This document shows positions 10,401 to 22,830 of a DNA stretch of 64,000 nt, piece by piece. The notes below the pieces were generated by a model. The model did no database searches, had not been told where the DNA came from, and saw only the letters and a program-made list of their open reading frames with translations. The position numbers were made by a program, and so were the translations under genes. Position 1 is the first letter of the stretch. The number at the start of each line of letters is the position of its first letter. Source of the DNA: Patiria pectinifera (Eukaryota > Echinodermata > Asteroidea > Valvatida > Asterinidae). Where the stretch lies: positions 5,652,465 to 5,716,464 of the forward strand of contig CM057149.1 of the NCBI GenBank assembly GCA_029964075.1. Direction: 5' to 3'.

Positions 10401-12467
10401 CTTCCCCCCCCCCCCTCAACCACACCCTCTAGTGCCTCCTAGTGCTTTCAATTTGTGATGTACCTCTTCATGAAATACGCATTCATGAGCCAATATGGCC
10501 CATCAGACCGACGTTTATCTCCGGTTTCCTTGGCATGAAACGACTGAGAATATTTCTATTCCCCCTGGATGGGATGCCAGTCCATTGCAGGTTACTCCCC
10601 AGCTAATGCCGGTAACCAATTATACCCCTGGGTGGAGGGAGGCAAGTGGGGGTGAAGTGGCTTGCCCAACGACACACATCAGGCCACCAGCTGGATTCCT
10701 GGCAGAATGCTTGTTCATCTGACCAATTGCTGGTAACCAATTATACTCCTGGGTGGAGAGAGGCAAGTAGCGGTGAAGTGGTTCGCCCAAGGACACAACA
10801 TATGACCAGCAGCTGGATTCGAACCCCTGACCCTCTGATCATGAGTCACGAACCCTAATCACTACACCAAACCATTCATAAAAAACTCCTGTGTAATTTC
10901 AAGTCAAGTGCTTTTCTGACAATAACCTCAGAAAATGTTTCTCGTGCTGAAAGTTTGACAAATTGCCATTGTTGTAGTCGAGGTCAATGATGGATTACAA
11001 GTCATCATAAGTCTGGTCGTAAGTAAATTCTCGAGTCAACAGGGATAAAAAAAAGCCAAGGATTGGGTTTTTCCAGTTCATTTGAAGAGATTGTCTCTTA
11101 ACTTGAGACTGCAGGACTTGTGAGGATTTGGGACGGAGTGGACTGTAAATTGCAACTCTGGCCAATTTTTTGCCATTGTAATTTATTGATGCCCAAATTC
11201 GCCTCGCATTTCGTCACCGACACCACGAAGTAACACTCCACGTGTTAAACCATATTTTTTTTGATTTTCAGTTTTTTACATTTTTAAACATTATTCATCA
11301 AGGCCTACCATTGCACGAAGTTTCAAAGCTTCAAGAGCTTTACTTTAATAATTACGCTTATTATCCATGGCAACTTTTTTGCCAAAGTGACAATTTTCGT
11401 TTTCACGAAGTAACACTCAAGTTCCATTTATCATTGCAATGCATGGCGCGCATTCTGCTCAAATGTCAGTAAAAACCTTTTCACGAAGTAACACTCTCCT
11501 TGTATAAGCACGCGCGCTGACCTGAAGTTGCACTTTCCTCTTGCTGTGTACATTGAAGAGTGTTACTTCGTGAAAATGAAAATTAACAGTTCCGCAGCTT
11601 TTTCGGTTTCACGAACTAACACTCACCTTTTTTCTCTTATTTCTTGTTGATTTAATACACAAACGGGGGAAAAACAGCAGATTTAATCAAATCAAGTCAT
11701 CAAGTGTCCACAACGAGAAACCCAACTGAAAATACTCTGCCGTTTTGACACAAAGTGTTGTTTTAGAAGGCGTTCAACTTTAGATGCCGTTTTCTCCGTT
11801 TGCTAGTTTTTACTGGTATGTGGGAGGGTGTTACTTTGTGGTGTTGCTGACGATTTGTGTCCAGTGAAGTCTGGACTGACCTTTATTGTGGATGCTTGCA
11901 AATCTGTAATCCAGTTGCATTGCTTTATGTAAACAGGTAATGCAGCTGACACATTGTGAGGATTCCTTTTTATCTTATAATTTTCAGCAACAGCAACTTT
12001 ACGGGGATCCAGGGCCTGGCTACCGACGGCCGAACCAGAGCAAGCCCAAACCGAAGAAGACCCAGAGAAATAACGGCGATGGCAGCGGCGTAGGCAAAGG
12101 ACGAGGCAGGGGCATGACCATCGAGACCGAAGAACCGTCAGCCGGGGGCGCTGCAGACACCGAGAGGGTCGAAGAAGAAGAAGGGTATGCGGTGGAAGAA
12201 CAGGCCAAATTGAGCGCGTCGGATTCGGTCAGTGATACCAGCTCGGAGGAAGACGTACCGGGAGCGTTCAGCGACGCCAAGGAGACCCTGTCACCAATGA
12301 CCGACTTCAACCCCGCCCCGACAGACTTTCAAGGTGCCTCGGAAGACGTGGTGTCGAGTTACCACGAAGGTGGCTATGATCTTCCTGGTACCCACCACGC
12401 GGGACCACCTTATAACGGGGGCGTGGACACCGTGCACGCCGAGGGCGGGGATGTCGGAGACCCGTAA
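1310..12467 (+). CDS. FAM120A: FAM120 family protein (constitutive coactivator of PPAR-gamma-like), C-terminal 690 residues, 11 exons
   Basis: Coding exons read by splice borders and phase: 1310-1443, 1881-1914, 2434-2700, 3792-3927, 4748-5006, 6102-6213, 7422-7628, 8505-8703, 9768-9864, 10243-10390, 11988-12467. They sum to 2073 nt, exactly 691 codons including TAA, and every junction keeps phase with AG/GT borders. Recognition rests on the block in exon 7422-7628 (QLAAIFMRGVEAALFANDAC, then PWLYFDGKLFQ and LCDGK) followed by VGKVERMRQCIQEG, which matches my memory of vertebrate FAM120A/FAM120C. The C-terminal third is rich in RG/RGG motifs (GRGRGMPG, RGGRPNQRGG, GKGRGRG), fitting the RNA binding reported for FAM120A. 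Family members are about 1100 residues with an N-terminal FEN1/XPG-like nuclease fold; that part is outside the window. Invertebrates probably have one gene, so the A/B/C paralogue choice is not meaningful. Function (RNA-binding scaffold, nuclear receptor coactivation) is transferred from the family. Confidence 0.85.
1881..1914 (+). CDS. FAM120A: FAM120 micro-exon, 34 nt
   Basis: This small exon lies between ttttattttgtag and gtaaga. Joined to the previous exon it encodes RPQTSTRSKTSQ, a Ser/Thr-rich linker. It restores phase 0, which supports it despite its length. Confidence 0.65.
2434..2700 (+). CDS. FAM120A: FAM120 exon, Ser/Thr-rich linker then conserved helix
   Basis: Between atttgtcag and gtaagg. 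The first half is a low-complexity Ser/Thr stretch. The second half (LVEAPPLPFVAPEVLRIAKH, then TGTMMAQVAQALRW) looks folded. 89 codons, phase 0 at both ends. The minisatellite at 2825-3355 starts about 125 bp beyond its donor. Confidence 0.75.
2825..3355. repeat. 39-bp minisatellite in FAM120 intron
   Basis: About 13 tandem copies of a 39-bp unit with core cagggaaaactcagggaatt then tgggaaaaacaccaaaaat. Because 39 is a multiple of 3, four long reading frames stay open (three plus, one minus), giving spurious 'proteins' of 102-226 residues. It lies wholly within the intron between exons 2434-2700 and 3792-3927. Confidence 0.95.
3792..3927 (+). CDS. FAM120A: FAM120 exon
   Basis: Between ctgctttctag and gtaagt. 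It encodes GEIKIGVTLEDEMSGEFPLS, then a conserved-looking segment ending RQKVYGILFSCQHLKEVN. Ends with one base of a codon completed at 4748. Confidence 0.75.
4748..5006 (+). CDS. FAM120A: FAM120 exon with conserved helical segment
   Basis: Between tttgatccag and gtatgc. It encodes VLKEWLIRRESTLPKPDLV, then PMEWLVPPIQRLWLG, and ends AIILCCVLR across the junction. In the vertebrate family this region follows the nuclease-like domain. The donor GTATGC is slightly weak but phase continues into 6102. Confidence 0.78.
6102..6213 (+). CDS. FAM120A: FAM120 exon
   Basis: Between gttcatttttcag and gtgagt. It encodes YMLHFSPPILRRHELDALLA and a helix ending TLQELR. Phase 0 at the end. Confidence 0.78.
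7422..7628 (+). CDS. FAM120A: FAM120 exon, diagnostic conserved block
   Basis: Between gatgttgacag and gtatta. It encodes QLAAIFMRGVEAALFANDAC followed by PWLYFDGKLFQYKLHRAM and LCDGK. This is the most recognisable family block and the main basis for the gene name. 69 codons, phase 0 at both ends. A three-copy tandem repeat follows about 20 bp after the donor. Confidence 0.85.
7650..7935. repeat. Three tandem copies of a ~100-bp unit
   Basis: The phrase caaccctggttaatggtgac recurs at about 7648, 7745 and 7848 (third copy cgaccctgg), each followed by cagacctgtgaat. The array starts close behind the exon's 5' splice site, so it may affect that donor. Confidence 0.9.
8505..8703 (+). CDS. FAM120A: FAM120 exon, start of RG-rich region
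   Basis: Between cttcccctag and gtaggc. It encodes MDQVGKVERMRQCIQEGVHI, then a Pro/Tyr/Gly-rich stretch ending MGRGRGMP. The first part matches a family motif; the end begins the RG-rich C-terminus. Confidence 0.82.
8843..8914. mobile_element. Possible short TTAA-flanked relic
   Basis: ttaaccagttcgcgcagg is close to the end of the TTAA-flanked elements at 18829 and 37064, and cagctgacgggttaa follows about 70 bp later. It is too short to be sure. Confidence 0.3.
9768..9864 (+). CDS. FAM120A: FAM120 exon, Pro/Gly-rich
   Basis: Between gtctgtctag and gtaagt. It encodes GKRPPVPGPGGRLEVAG and ends GSDGSRGRG across the junction. Phase fits on both sides; the sequence is low complexity, so phase and position carry the call. 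Confidence 0.7.
10243..10390 (+). CDS. FAM120A: FAM120 exon, RGG-type RNA-binding region
   Basis: Between gtgcccgtccag and gtgagt. It encodes GTAVRGGRPNQRGGMGRGTY and later FPAGPQQMWGVPDAR. Several RG/RGG motifs suit RNA binding and arginine methylation (inferred). Confidence 0.8.
10560..10865. repeat. Dispersed repeat with tandem half-duplication and tRNA-like B box
   Basis: A ~115-bp segment (taaccaattatacccctggg ... gcttgcccaacgacacac) occurs twice in tandem at about 10613 and 10734. It ends in ctggattcgaacccctgacc, the reverse complement of a tRNA B box. This is a type of dispersed repeat common in animal genomes. Confidence 0.75.
11211..11853. mobile_element. Terminal-inverted-repeat element with internal cacgaagtaacactc copies
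   Basis: Left end tcgtcaccgacaccacgaag, right end cttt-gtggtgttgctgacga as imperfect reverse complement. The 15-mer cacgaagtaacactc recurs at about 11223, 11405 and 11485, a variant at about 11613, and inverted copies occur near 11558 and 11827. No transposase frame is visible, so it is non-autonomous. Confidence 0.75.
11988..12467 (+). CDS. FAM120A: FAM120 terminal coding exon
   Basis: The acceptor ataattttcag precedes QQQLYGDPGPGYRRPNQ and a Lys-rich patch (KPKPKKTQRNN), then GKGRGRG and a long acidic Ser/Glu-rich tail, with TAA at 12465-12467. 160 codons. The basic then acidic tail is probably disordered. Confidence 0.85.
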   Translation, partial: QQQLYGDPGPGYRRPNQSKPKPKKTQRNNGDGSGVGKGRGRGMTIETEEPSAGGAADTERVEEEEGYAVEEQAKLSASDSVSDTSSEEDVPGAFSDAKETLSPMTDFNPAPTDFQGASEDVVSSYHEGGYDLPGTHHAGPPYNGGVDTVHAEGGDVGDP

Positions 12468-12604
12468 AAACGAAACCGAGGATCTCTTTGCTCGTTTCTC
12501 TTCTGTTTGTTTTTTACTGATGGAAATTAAAAAGATAGGGTGAGAGTTAATATTTTTTGGATTGATGTGTGCTGAATGGATGTTGGCAAACAAAACAAAT
12601 TTAT

Positions 12605-12610
12605 AATAAA
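12605..12610 (+). terminator. Candidate FAM120 poly(A) signal
   Basis: AATAAA lies 138 bp after the TAA stop, in an A-rich stretch. Vertebrate FAM120A has a long 3' UTR, so later signals (for example 17589) may also be used. Confidence 0.4.
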
Positions 12611-15600
12611 ATTATGAGGAAAAAAAACAGACGATGTAAAAAAAAAAAATGTGAAGGTTATTGAAAAGGGAGGCGCTTTTTTCCCTATGAAATAGGAAAA
12701 AAAGTTGCTGGGTTTGGAGCGCTAAAAATTCTTGAGTGGTTTAGTGACTGCAGTTTTTGTACCAACTTGTTATCTTAACCCTCGTGTTAGATCTCTTTGT
12801 CTTACCACTAGAGGGCGTCCTTGCTCTTTTGGGGGCAGTGAGTAGTTGGTAATAGATGCATGTGGCTTTTTGTATATCCATCCATCACACATCAGCGGTA
12901 GGTCAAAGGTCACGACCTTTGACATCAACTCATCTCAGCAGCTGCGTTCATATCATCTGAGCACTAAGAACGATTCCGCGGTTTTGGTGGTGGTTCACTT
13001 TGGAACTTTTTTGTGGAATTTCGCAAAGATACTAGGGGCATTATCTTGTATTTGTCTCTGCTTCGATCAGCACAAACAGAGTAGTAAAGTTGAGGTCGGT
13101 TTATGTGAAACACAAAACCTTCAGCGTTGCCCGAAATCTGTAAGTCACTGTTAGTTCTGAGTACATTTGGAGTGATTGTCACAAACTCTATGGATTAGCT
13201 TTGTCATGTGAACACACGATTCTGAAAGTAACCCAGTAAGTGTCACTCAGATAAAGTCTCTGGAAAGTTTCAAAAGGGCAAACAGTTTTGGGACGGAACT
13301 TGTAACCAGGTGCAGTGATGAAACGGGGCCCGTATCATCACAAAAACCTTCGACACGAAGCTAAAAAAGTATTTCGTTTGTTAGTTTTGGTGGAACGAAA
13401 CGGACTTAACCATATGTACATTCAGCTCAAGACATATCCGTACTTGATATGCAGAGTATTGCAAGCAATGTCACATTTTTATGCACAGTTTACCCACAAC
13501 GACATAGTGCCTTTTGAAAAAACAAACAAACAAAAAACTCCTTGAGAGAATTCCGCCTTTTCTCCAGGGCCTGACATTTTGACTGTCACTTCTTGATTCC
13601 TACTATGCAGCACAGCACAGTTTTTTTTTGTATTTCTAAACGACCCCTTTGATAAAAGAGAGTTTTTTCTTTCTTGTACAGCCCTTTTCTTAAAAGAAAA
13701 AAGAACAAATATGGCCTTCATTTGATAAAAGACAAACTCAGGTTTTGCTCATGTTGTTTACAGTACATAAAGAAAAATTATCCAAAGGAGACCAAATCAT
13801 ACAAACATTGAAAATGCAAATTCAAGGAGATGGTAATTTAATCCCCGTTCGACCAATCGTTCAGTCCAGTCCAAAGATCCAAAATTCATGATTGCCCGGT
13901 GCTTGTTGCATTCGCATCAAGAAAGGAAAACAAAACAAAAATACTGGGGAAAACGCAGCAGTTTCTGGAAGGAAGCATTTGTCAGAGTAACGATCATCTT
14001 CCTTGCTCGCAAACATTGTTGCAACCATGTATCAGGATCATAGAAAAAGGGGGGGGGGGGAGACATCTGGGAGCTTGTCACATTGCCTTGTCTAGTTCCT
14101 AGACCTATATACTTGAAACTCAATGGTTCTTGAGTCTGGAGTGCTGAATGGTAACTCATCGCAACCAGTGAAAACTGGTCTGCAAATGAATAGAGGTTTT
14201 CGCCGGCTGAAGTAATCCCACCCCTTCTTATGGGGGAGGGGGGATCAGCCATCAAAATAAGCCCAGCAGTTTTCTCAAGACTCGGATAAACTGAGACTCA
14301 ATTGAATTTACTAAAAAAAAACCCTTACATGTGGGGAAAAATTTATGCAATTAGGCCCATCAATTGAGAACCATAGAGGTTCTTATTTTGATAAATACTG
14401 TGTTGTGTATAGCAGGCAAGCATAGGTCGTCGTCAGCAGTCAAAATGAACGTTAAATAGCATATACTGTGTTGTCTTTGCGCACGCGAAAAAATGTTACT
14501 GACGCAAGAATTTTTTTAAAAACTGTTGTGGGTCATTGTGCATTTTTGGAGAAATCTGTTGCAAAAATGTGTGACAAGAAAGACTTGTTTTTATTTTCAA
14601 GTTAGATAATGTTATATATATGAAGCCATATCATGATTATTGCTGTTACAATTGTCATCTGAAAAAAAAACCTGCTGTAATTTTAAGCTTAGTATTTATT
14701 TGCGTTATTTTTTAACGTGTATCATTTTAGGACTACGGGGGGAGCTAGGCTGCTTTGTGTGAACGGACACATGGCCCAAGTATTTGTAGTTCGCGGCTGC
14801 TGTTATGTCCGTGCACGCAAGATGAACAGTGCCCCCTGTAGTCAAAACACGGCCAATCCTGTTCAAGTGGTCGTTCATGAGATTTTGGTTGGATATCTTG
14901 AACGATATCAACAGTGTTGAATATCACAATCTTTTCGTTTCAGACAAAAATTAACCATCTTTTTTTTTTGGGCCAATCTGCGTAAAGTCACATTAATAAA
15001 CCTTTTAAGTGGGAAAAACAAACTTTGGTAATTAAAAAAAACCACAGCTTTGACTGAAAATTTAATCTTAACCGTATTGAGTAATGAATTAAGGATTTGT
15101 AGAGAAAAAGTCCACCAATATAAGTGTAAAGAAAAAAAAGTAACAAAAAGTGAAGATTTTGTGAGATTTGATTGTCCATAGTAGACACAATAGTTAAAAT
15201 GCATGCTGTATAACCTAATTCATGTAGTGAATGTACCCTAAACTAAGACCTTTTATGCTTTGTATTTACAAGTTGCCACATTAATTTTACTTCATTAAAA
15301 CCTAAATACACCAAAACAAAATCTGTTTTCCAGCATTCATGGTAGTTACATAGACACGGATGAAGAAATAACTGCAAAAAAATAATGTTCATATTATAGT
15401 TCGTTTAGACCCTAGTTTAATGTTCAAAAAGTCCTTTTCCAAGATAAAAATGGGGGAAAAATTAGAAAAGTAGTATTTTGTATGTTTTTGACTCTTCAAT
15501 TAGGCTTGTGTTGTCCAATGGTTGTGTGATGTGCATGCCAATTTATTTACCTTTGAAAACAGTTCATTTTAAAAATTGTTTGATCAAATATATTTGATTT

Positions 15601-18600
15601 ATTTGATTCACAGATATCCTCTCGTGTAGGATAGTTTGAAAAATTGTATATCCAACTAGTATTGTCTTTGTTGTCTATTTTCAGTTTTAGTACAAAACTG
15701 ATTGAAATTTATTTTGTAGATATAATTATGCAGTCGACACTTGGATCAGGCCCGCCCTCCAGAGTATGAATTTGAAGACATTCTGTGAATGTCATTAAAC
15801 AAGATTAAAAAAAACGCAAATTATTATATCCGGAATTCAAACTATTTCAAACAAAAAAGCCAACAAATATTGAAATTGGAGCAACGTATTCCCGCCATTT
15901 TCCCACGAGACATACCAAACTTTGAGCCTCTGGTTTTGATAATTCCACAGCCTTTTCGGCTTACATTTTACAAACCATTTAGTGCCAACACATTTCCGTC
16001 ATCAAAAAGTAAATTACTTACCTAATTTGAATTCAAATTTAGTTGTCCATATTTTGTTTTGATTATGGTGTTTTATAAAAACAAGTGATAAATTAACCAC
16101 TGCATGTCAGTGTATGTGTGTTGAAACCATAGAGCTGTATTAAATTACTAGAGCGCTAACTCTTCATGGGCGCAGACATTTTGAATTTATGTGCGTGTTT
16201 GTAGAACACAATCAAAATAGATGGATTGAATTTTAAAAGTGTACTCTAAATGCAACGCGCAAGTAGAAGATACGCAAACAACTTAAGCGCGTCATGACGG
16301 TTCAAAAAATGTCATCTGCAGCAGAGGGACGCGCACACGTTGCGCTGTTTGCGTAGAGCAAAATGAAACGCTCATTTGCTGATTGTGCGTTTTGGTTTTG
16401 GGCGTATCAGCTTCGATGACACACCGGTATGGAATACAAATGCAGATATGCAAATAGCCGTACAAAAGGCGTACAAAATTTAGAGTTTTCCATAGGTTTG
16501 TGCACAAACATGGATGCGCCCATCAGGCATTACTATGTACATTGAGTTGGCGCTCGAGTAATTTAATATAGTTCTATGGTTGAAACTGAACGGACTGATG
16601 ACCCTGCCGACATCTTTGTTTGGTACCCAATGGATCATACGTTGTAATATCACTGAGAATGTACATGTAGGATGCACCAACCTGCATTTCGCCAGTGATT
16701 TTTGCTTTGGGGAAACCAACATAACCGCAGCTAAAATGGGTCTGCAATCAGTTTGCCCTTGACTATGTTTATATAAGTATTTGATCATTTTACAAATGTA
16801 GTTGTTTGTTAACTTTTTTCAAGTTTTGTTACTAGTCATTTGTTGACAGGTTTAGCAATAGCGCCATTTTTCTAGGATTATTAACGGTCCCTATTTGCAG
16901 TCTTATCCGACCACGTAGTATGTCCTCTGCTTAAAAGTATAGAAAGCTTTAGTTAAGAAATTTACGTCGTAGATTATACAACTTATTGTGTTCAGACCTT
17001 GACTTTTTAAGATATATACCTATATTCCGAGTGTGATGGTGTTTTGTGTCCATTATACAATTAGTCCAGTCTTGTTTGAAGACTGTAAGATTGTTTCAAG
17101 ATAACTTTTCCCTTTTTGAGAGAGACGTTTCCATGCCATAATTTGGCCAAATTTTATCAAAATTGGGTAAACCTGCAATTCAGTAAAGATTGAAATGATC
17201 GAAAACTTCCGAACCAGACCAAGAAAATCATTTGTTTCCAAAACAGTTGAGGGGAATATCATTTTGAATGCATATGCAGCCATCTTGGTGTGGTACCTAG
17301 AAGACAAAGCAGTGGTCTTCATGCTGGTTGTCGGTATCACAGGTACCAGACTAATAAGCCTCACTCTGAAAGTCAAGATGGTTGCATTATGTACATGTAC
17401 GTTTTGGCATCAAAAGATAACTTAAACCGCTTTTCTCTTCTTTTTTTCAAACACGGTAGTGAATATCAACGATCAACAAAGAGATCTCATATGTTGCTTT
17501 ATTGGTCTGTGCTAAGCCTGTGCTTGTCTTTATTGAAATGTCAACGCATGCGACACTATGTGGCGTCTGCTCTTCACCTGTAAATTGAAATAAATTGCTG
17601 TTAAATGCCAGTAAGATAATTAAATGTTTAAGTAACGATTGTTTGTAGAAACGCTAACTTTATCTGTGCTTTTATTTAGGACTGTAAGTTGTATATATGC
17701 CTCCGTTCTATTGCACATTGCATTTTCAGTGGACATGTTGTTAACTGATGGGCCACTTGGGGAATCGAATAATATGGATGCCGAACAGACAAAAGAAAGA
17801 CAAAAATCCCGGGCATAATTTTGGAAGGCGGTTTGCTTTTTGCAACTGAGTAACTTCATGGTGCAAAGATTTCAACTTAATTTGCCAATTCTCCCAAACA
17901 CTTAAACAGACAGTTACACCAGTTTTGTTGGTGTTCATGCTTCGTTTTTCTTTATTTTAAAAATCAGTATTGCAGAGCAGACAGAAAGCGTACAATTTCA
18001 TAACGGCAAGCATTTTTGTGATGACTTTTGTTCAAAAACAAGAACTTGAATAAACTCAAAAAGTTTTTATTATTGGATTTTACGCCCAATTTTTTTCAGT
18101 GCTTAGAAGATTGAAAAGAAAAGAAATAAGTCGTTATGATATTTCAGTTGTTTTTGCCAAATGCCTGCATTGTGCATTTCTTAATTTCTAATTATTTCAG
18201 TTTTCCATGCATTCACTGTAACGTAAAGATGCATTAAGATTTTAATTTGCCTGTCCAGACACGTAAAAGCAAAACGTCAGTTTGATGGTCATATAATTTG
18301 TGATTTGGGCGTCCGCTTTGCAAATAAATACATTTCACTGTGAAGGCTTAGAACATGTCACATTACCTTAAGCATGTCCGTTAATTGTCTGCTAAATTGT
18401 AATTTGATGTGCAGCAAAAAAATTAAGATACACGACTTAAAAACATTAGTAGTTTTCTTTTTAGTGTTGTAAAATTTGTGTACAGTGGAACCACTCAAGA
18501 ATTTTTAGAGGCAAAAAATGGAATGACTATGCAGTGTGGCAAGTATTTAATGCTTGTGGTGGGGCGGTGACAGGATTTGGAAAACTTGGAAGCGTGAACG

Positions 18601-18828
18601 GTCACAACGCAACTTATTATAACCAAAACTTATAACCAATATTTTTGCTGTCTTGGGTTTTTATTTTGTCAGAAACCAAGTGCATTGATACTTTTGCATT
18701 AGATTACGAATGGGAGTATCTGTTAAGTAAAGCAGATGTGAAAAAAAAACGAGACACAAAAATAACAATTCAATTTTCAGAATTTCTTATATTTTTCGTA
18801 TGCTTCGTAAGTTTTTACCTTCTTTTAT

Positions 18829-19081
18829 TTAATCAGTTTGCGCCGGATTATTTTGACATTGACCGGACCCAGGCGCGGGATTGTTTTTCATGAACCTCGA
18901 TGCCAGACGGGTTCAGGCCGTCATCTACGGGTAGCACACCCTGATATTTCTGGCCTCGCTCGCTGCGAGCGGGTCGCAGATAGATATTTCCGGCCTTGCT
19001 CGTTGCGCGTTTATCCGTCATCCGTTCCGAATACCGCAAAACCTTTGCGTGTATACACGTCATCCGACGTGATCTGGTTAA
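18829..19081. mobile_element. TTAA-flanked miniature element (piggyBac-like), copy 1
   Basis: The element begins TTAAtcagtttgcgccgg and ends tgatctggTTAA. It is internally GC-rich, unlike its surroundings, and matches in inverted orientation the element at 37064-37313 (shared tgcgtgtatacacg, cgctcgctgcgagcg-like core and ends). TTAA at both ends is the hallmark of piggyBac superfamily insertion. Confidence 0.75.
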
Positions 19082-22000
19082 AAGCAGTATTTTTCTAGCT
19101 TCTTTTTCCAGTGATGGAGTCGAGATGTTTCGTATTTTCATCTCTTCAGTTTTGTCCTGATTTTCCAAGTCCTGTCACAAAGTCTCTGAAGGACTGATTA
19201 AGGAGGAGAGATAATGTATAGGAGTGAAAACGGAAGGTTGGATGTCTGAAGAGATATGGATCATACCGCAGGCAAGACTAGGTCAAGTTCATGTTACCGG
19301 GCATTGATTATAAAGTTGAAGCCTTGACCTTTGACATGACCTCGGGCATATGACCTCTTGCCTGATCTACATACGAGCACTGGGTGGTTTGGAGACAAAA
19401 CTTCAATTGTTAAACCAACTCGAAATTGGCACTCGTATGACCGCAACATAAACAAGGGGTATAGCAACATTTGGAATGTCTTGAGCGGGAATGGTATATC
19501 TGAAGGCTCGTGTAACTGATCACGATGAGCAGAGCGTAAAATGTATTCACACATTTGTAACAGAAGTTTCTATTTTGAATGTACGGAATTCTCGTTTTTT
19601 TTGTTTTTAAATAAATGCAAGGATTACGCTATCCAGACTCACAGCAGCTGAGCCGAGTGCGGGGAAATCACTGCAGAACCAGATATTTTGTGTAACCATG
19701 GTAACTTGTTTTGTAGCTTGTGATGTGCAGCTGATGTACTACAAAGCAATGGCATAAAAATAGACAGGAATTTTGGTCAGAAAATTGGGGAATATGAAAA
19801 GAGTGGACGATTAGAAGTATTTGCTTAGCTTTTTGGTTACCGTTTTAGTTTTGAAATGACTAAGCTGGTAACCACAATGCTACGCAAAACACTTTGGCCA
19901 CAATCGTTAAACTTGATGGGCAAACTTACGGCATACAGAGCTACAGCCACATCTGTCATCGAAAGTTTTATTGTCAGAAACCTAGACGATAGCTCTAGAC
20001 AACAGATTTGGATGTGGCTTTATTCAGAGGTTTACAGGAATGGTACCTTATAACATGCTCTGTGGTTGGTAATGAGGTTCAACATAAGGGCACCAGGCTA
20101 TTAATAAGCCATAGCCCAAAGAGGTGTGTTCCTACTGTAATCGGTGGCTTATGTGATGTGGCTTAGTACCCAATCAACTGTGTATGTCATGGAACGGGAT
20201 GCATAACAGGTCATCTGTCTAAAAGCTGTAGCTTAAAGCCTTAATTGTATGTACCATGGCCTAAGGTTTTTTGTAACGAGCTTTGTTGGATGTTTAACCT
20301 TGCAAGAATATACTCAGCTTTAGTAGAAAACAGAAACGAGTCTTGACAAATATTTACTTTTGTGTTGTGAATCTGTGAACCAAATGAAAATACATTGAAT
20401 ACCGTAAACAAAATGAGACACAATAACAAGATCAACTTGTAATTTAAATATGTTGTTACTTTATTCTCACATTACAGAGAAATAAAAAAAAAGTGAAATG
20501 AACATTAACACAATTTAACGTACACAAAGCGATAACATCATAAAAGTTCATCATTTATCTAAAGCAACCTTTCTTACCATCAGTATTCTCAGGTTTTTTA
20601 GCACCTTCGTTCTGGAGTTGAAATTACATGCAATTACAAATTGAAACATAAGTAGATTTTTTCCCACAGAATATTAATATAGTATAATTGCCAAAAATTC
20701 CATGTCACTTTACTGCAAGCACAAAAGCTGTGTTCACACAGGACTCAATTTTGTAAAAAGTTACCGTGAGTGATAGTTTTACACTACATTGTGGTTATTC
20801 TACCGTGCGTCTGCACTTCATTTCGGTCCGCGGAAAGTCAATCATAAATGTAAAACTAACAATGTAATTCTTCCATGACCTCGTCGGCCCTGTAAAACTT
20901 ACTGTTATGGAGTGTAAAACTAACAATCAACCGTCAACACTTGACAATTTCAGAAGTTTACCGTCTGTTCGCACTGGACATAATTTGGTTGAGTTACTGT
21001 TAAGTTGACACTAGTCTCTGTGAGTTTTACAGCTTAAGTACATGTAAGTTTTGATATCTCTCATCGCAAGGTTATTCAAGACAACTGGTTTTGTGGAGGA
21101 GAGAATTATTTTATACAAGTGGTAACTTAAAAAAAAAAAAATTGAAAAAAAAAAAGTGTATAGATATACATTTCAGCCTTCGGATCTGCGTATTTCAAAT
21201 AAAACCTTTTAACAATGTACATGCGATTTCTTTACTTATACATTTTTATTTTAAATTTTCAAATCATTTTCAAAAATAAGGTGGAGCTATACATTTCTTA
21301 TTCATAATATTAATAAAATAATTTGTTCCTTCCCTATTTACAAGCACAATTTCAATTTTCAATATCAAAGGATAACGCTCCTGCAAACAATGATTAGATA
21401 TATCTGCATTGAGTCCATATTCTTACAAACAAATACTCATTTAATGTATTTATTTCATTTTTTTTTTGAGGGGGGGGATTATTTACACTGACCTAGTGGA
21501 AGGTGGGGAACTAGACTCAACAAATATACAACATCAATTTCCTTTTCTTCCCAGGATACAACGAAGCGAACTTAAATTTTTTTCAGAGATACTACATTTT
21601 GGGACACAACATCCACACTTACTTGTAACAGGGACAGGCTTGAAATGCAATGTAAAAGCATGAAAGGGCAATTCCCGAACCACCCAAGGAGTAAAGGACT
21701 CACTATAGAAAGTTAAACTTTCTTTCTGGTAACAACAGAAAAATGAGGTAAATTTATACACCAAACAGATGTCCATGCTTTCATTATCCATTTATTTTCA
21801 AGGGATTTTGGGGGTTAATTTTTACCCAATTCCACATAGACCCCTAGACAAAATGTTCAAACAGGTTTTGTTTAGCAGTTACACCTATAACTGTTTTCCT
21901 ACATTCTTGAAAGCACAGTCGGAAAGGGAATTTCTGAAGAGGAAAAAAAAATTATCACAAAAAAATTGCTGATTGTTTTATATTTAGTTTAAAATATATA

Positions 22001-22499
22001 TATATCATTTTAAAATTAAATACATTATACAGAATCGAATTTATTCTTATGCAGACAAAAAAAATAATTTGATTATTCTTTGGCATTCTAGCAAATTTAT
22101 CTACCGTTTTAAGATTTGCACATTCCACATGACTTATTACAAACATCACAAATTTGTTTCAACTTGATACCAGTAGCAAATAAATGCCTCTACCCAGCTA
22201 AAGCTGGGCAAACAAGAAAGTGCTACAAATTGCACAGTTTTTAATGCATGTGGACTCTAATAACTGAACATTTTTTCCCTAAGGCCAAAAAAAAAAAGTC
22301 TCCAGTTTCTGGTATGGAGCTTGCCCAAAAAATGGTGCGGCGACGTGGCCTTTTTTTTTTTTTACCTGATTTTTTTGCTTCAAATGTCGGCTGATGACTG
22401 CAAATGGTGCCCGACTAAACTTAGTGCAAATATATGGGAGTCCAGAGAGGCCACATAAAGCTTATTCTGGACCATAACCCAATCTAAAAACACGTTAAA

Positions 22500-22830
22500 A
22501 TTGTGCAGCAGCAGGATTCCAGTCAAACCAGTGAGTTTGGCAGTTTTGAGACATCATCTTTCATTGAAAAAAAAAATCAACTGTGTATGTCATGGAATCG
22601 TGTCTCTTGAGGCATCGTGTCTCAAATTAACCCTCCTATGCAAACATACATTCTATGCCAAGTTGTCCTTTCACTCAAAATCAATCAAGTGAATTTGACT
22701 AGTCAAGAGTGCTTGCTTTAAATATGATCTGACTGTTTGTGACTAGCTTATATAAAAGGCATGGCAGGGGAAGTGGATGGACTGTCTGTGACTGTTAAAA
22801 CAGTAGGAGGCACGGCTGCCAACTTTGAGT
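22500..22830. mobile_element. Dispersed repeat, inverted relative to copy at 42440-43570
   Basis: aaacatacattctatgccaa and gtgactagcttatataaaag segments match the reverse complement of 43500-43565 and 42450-42560. The partner copy is split by another element. No coding potential. Confidence 0.65.
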
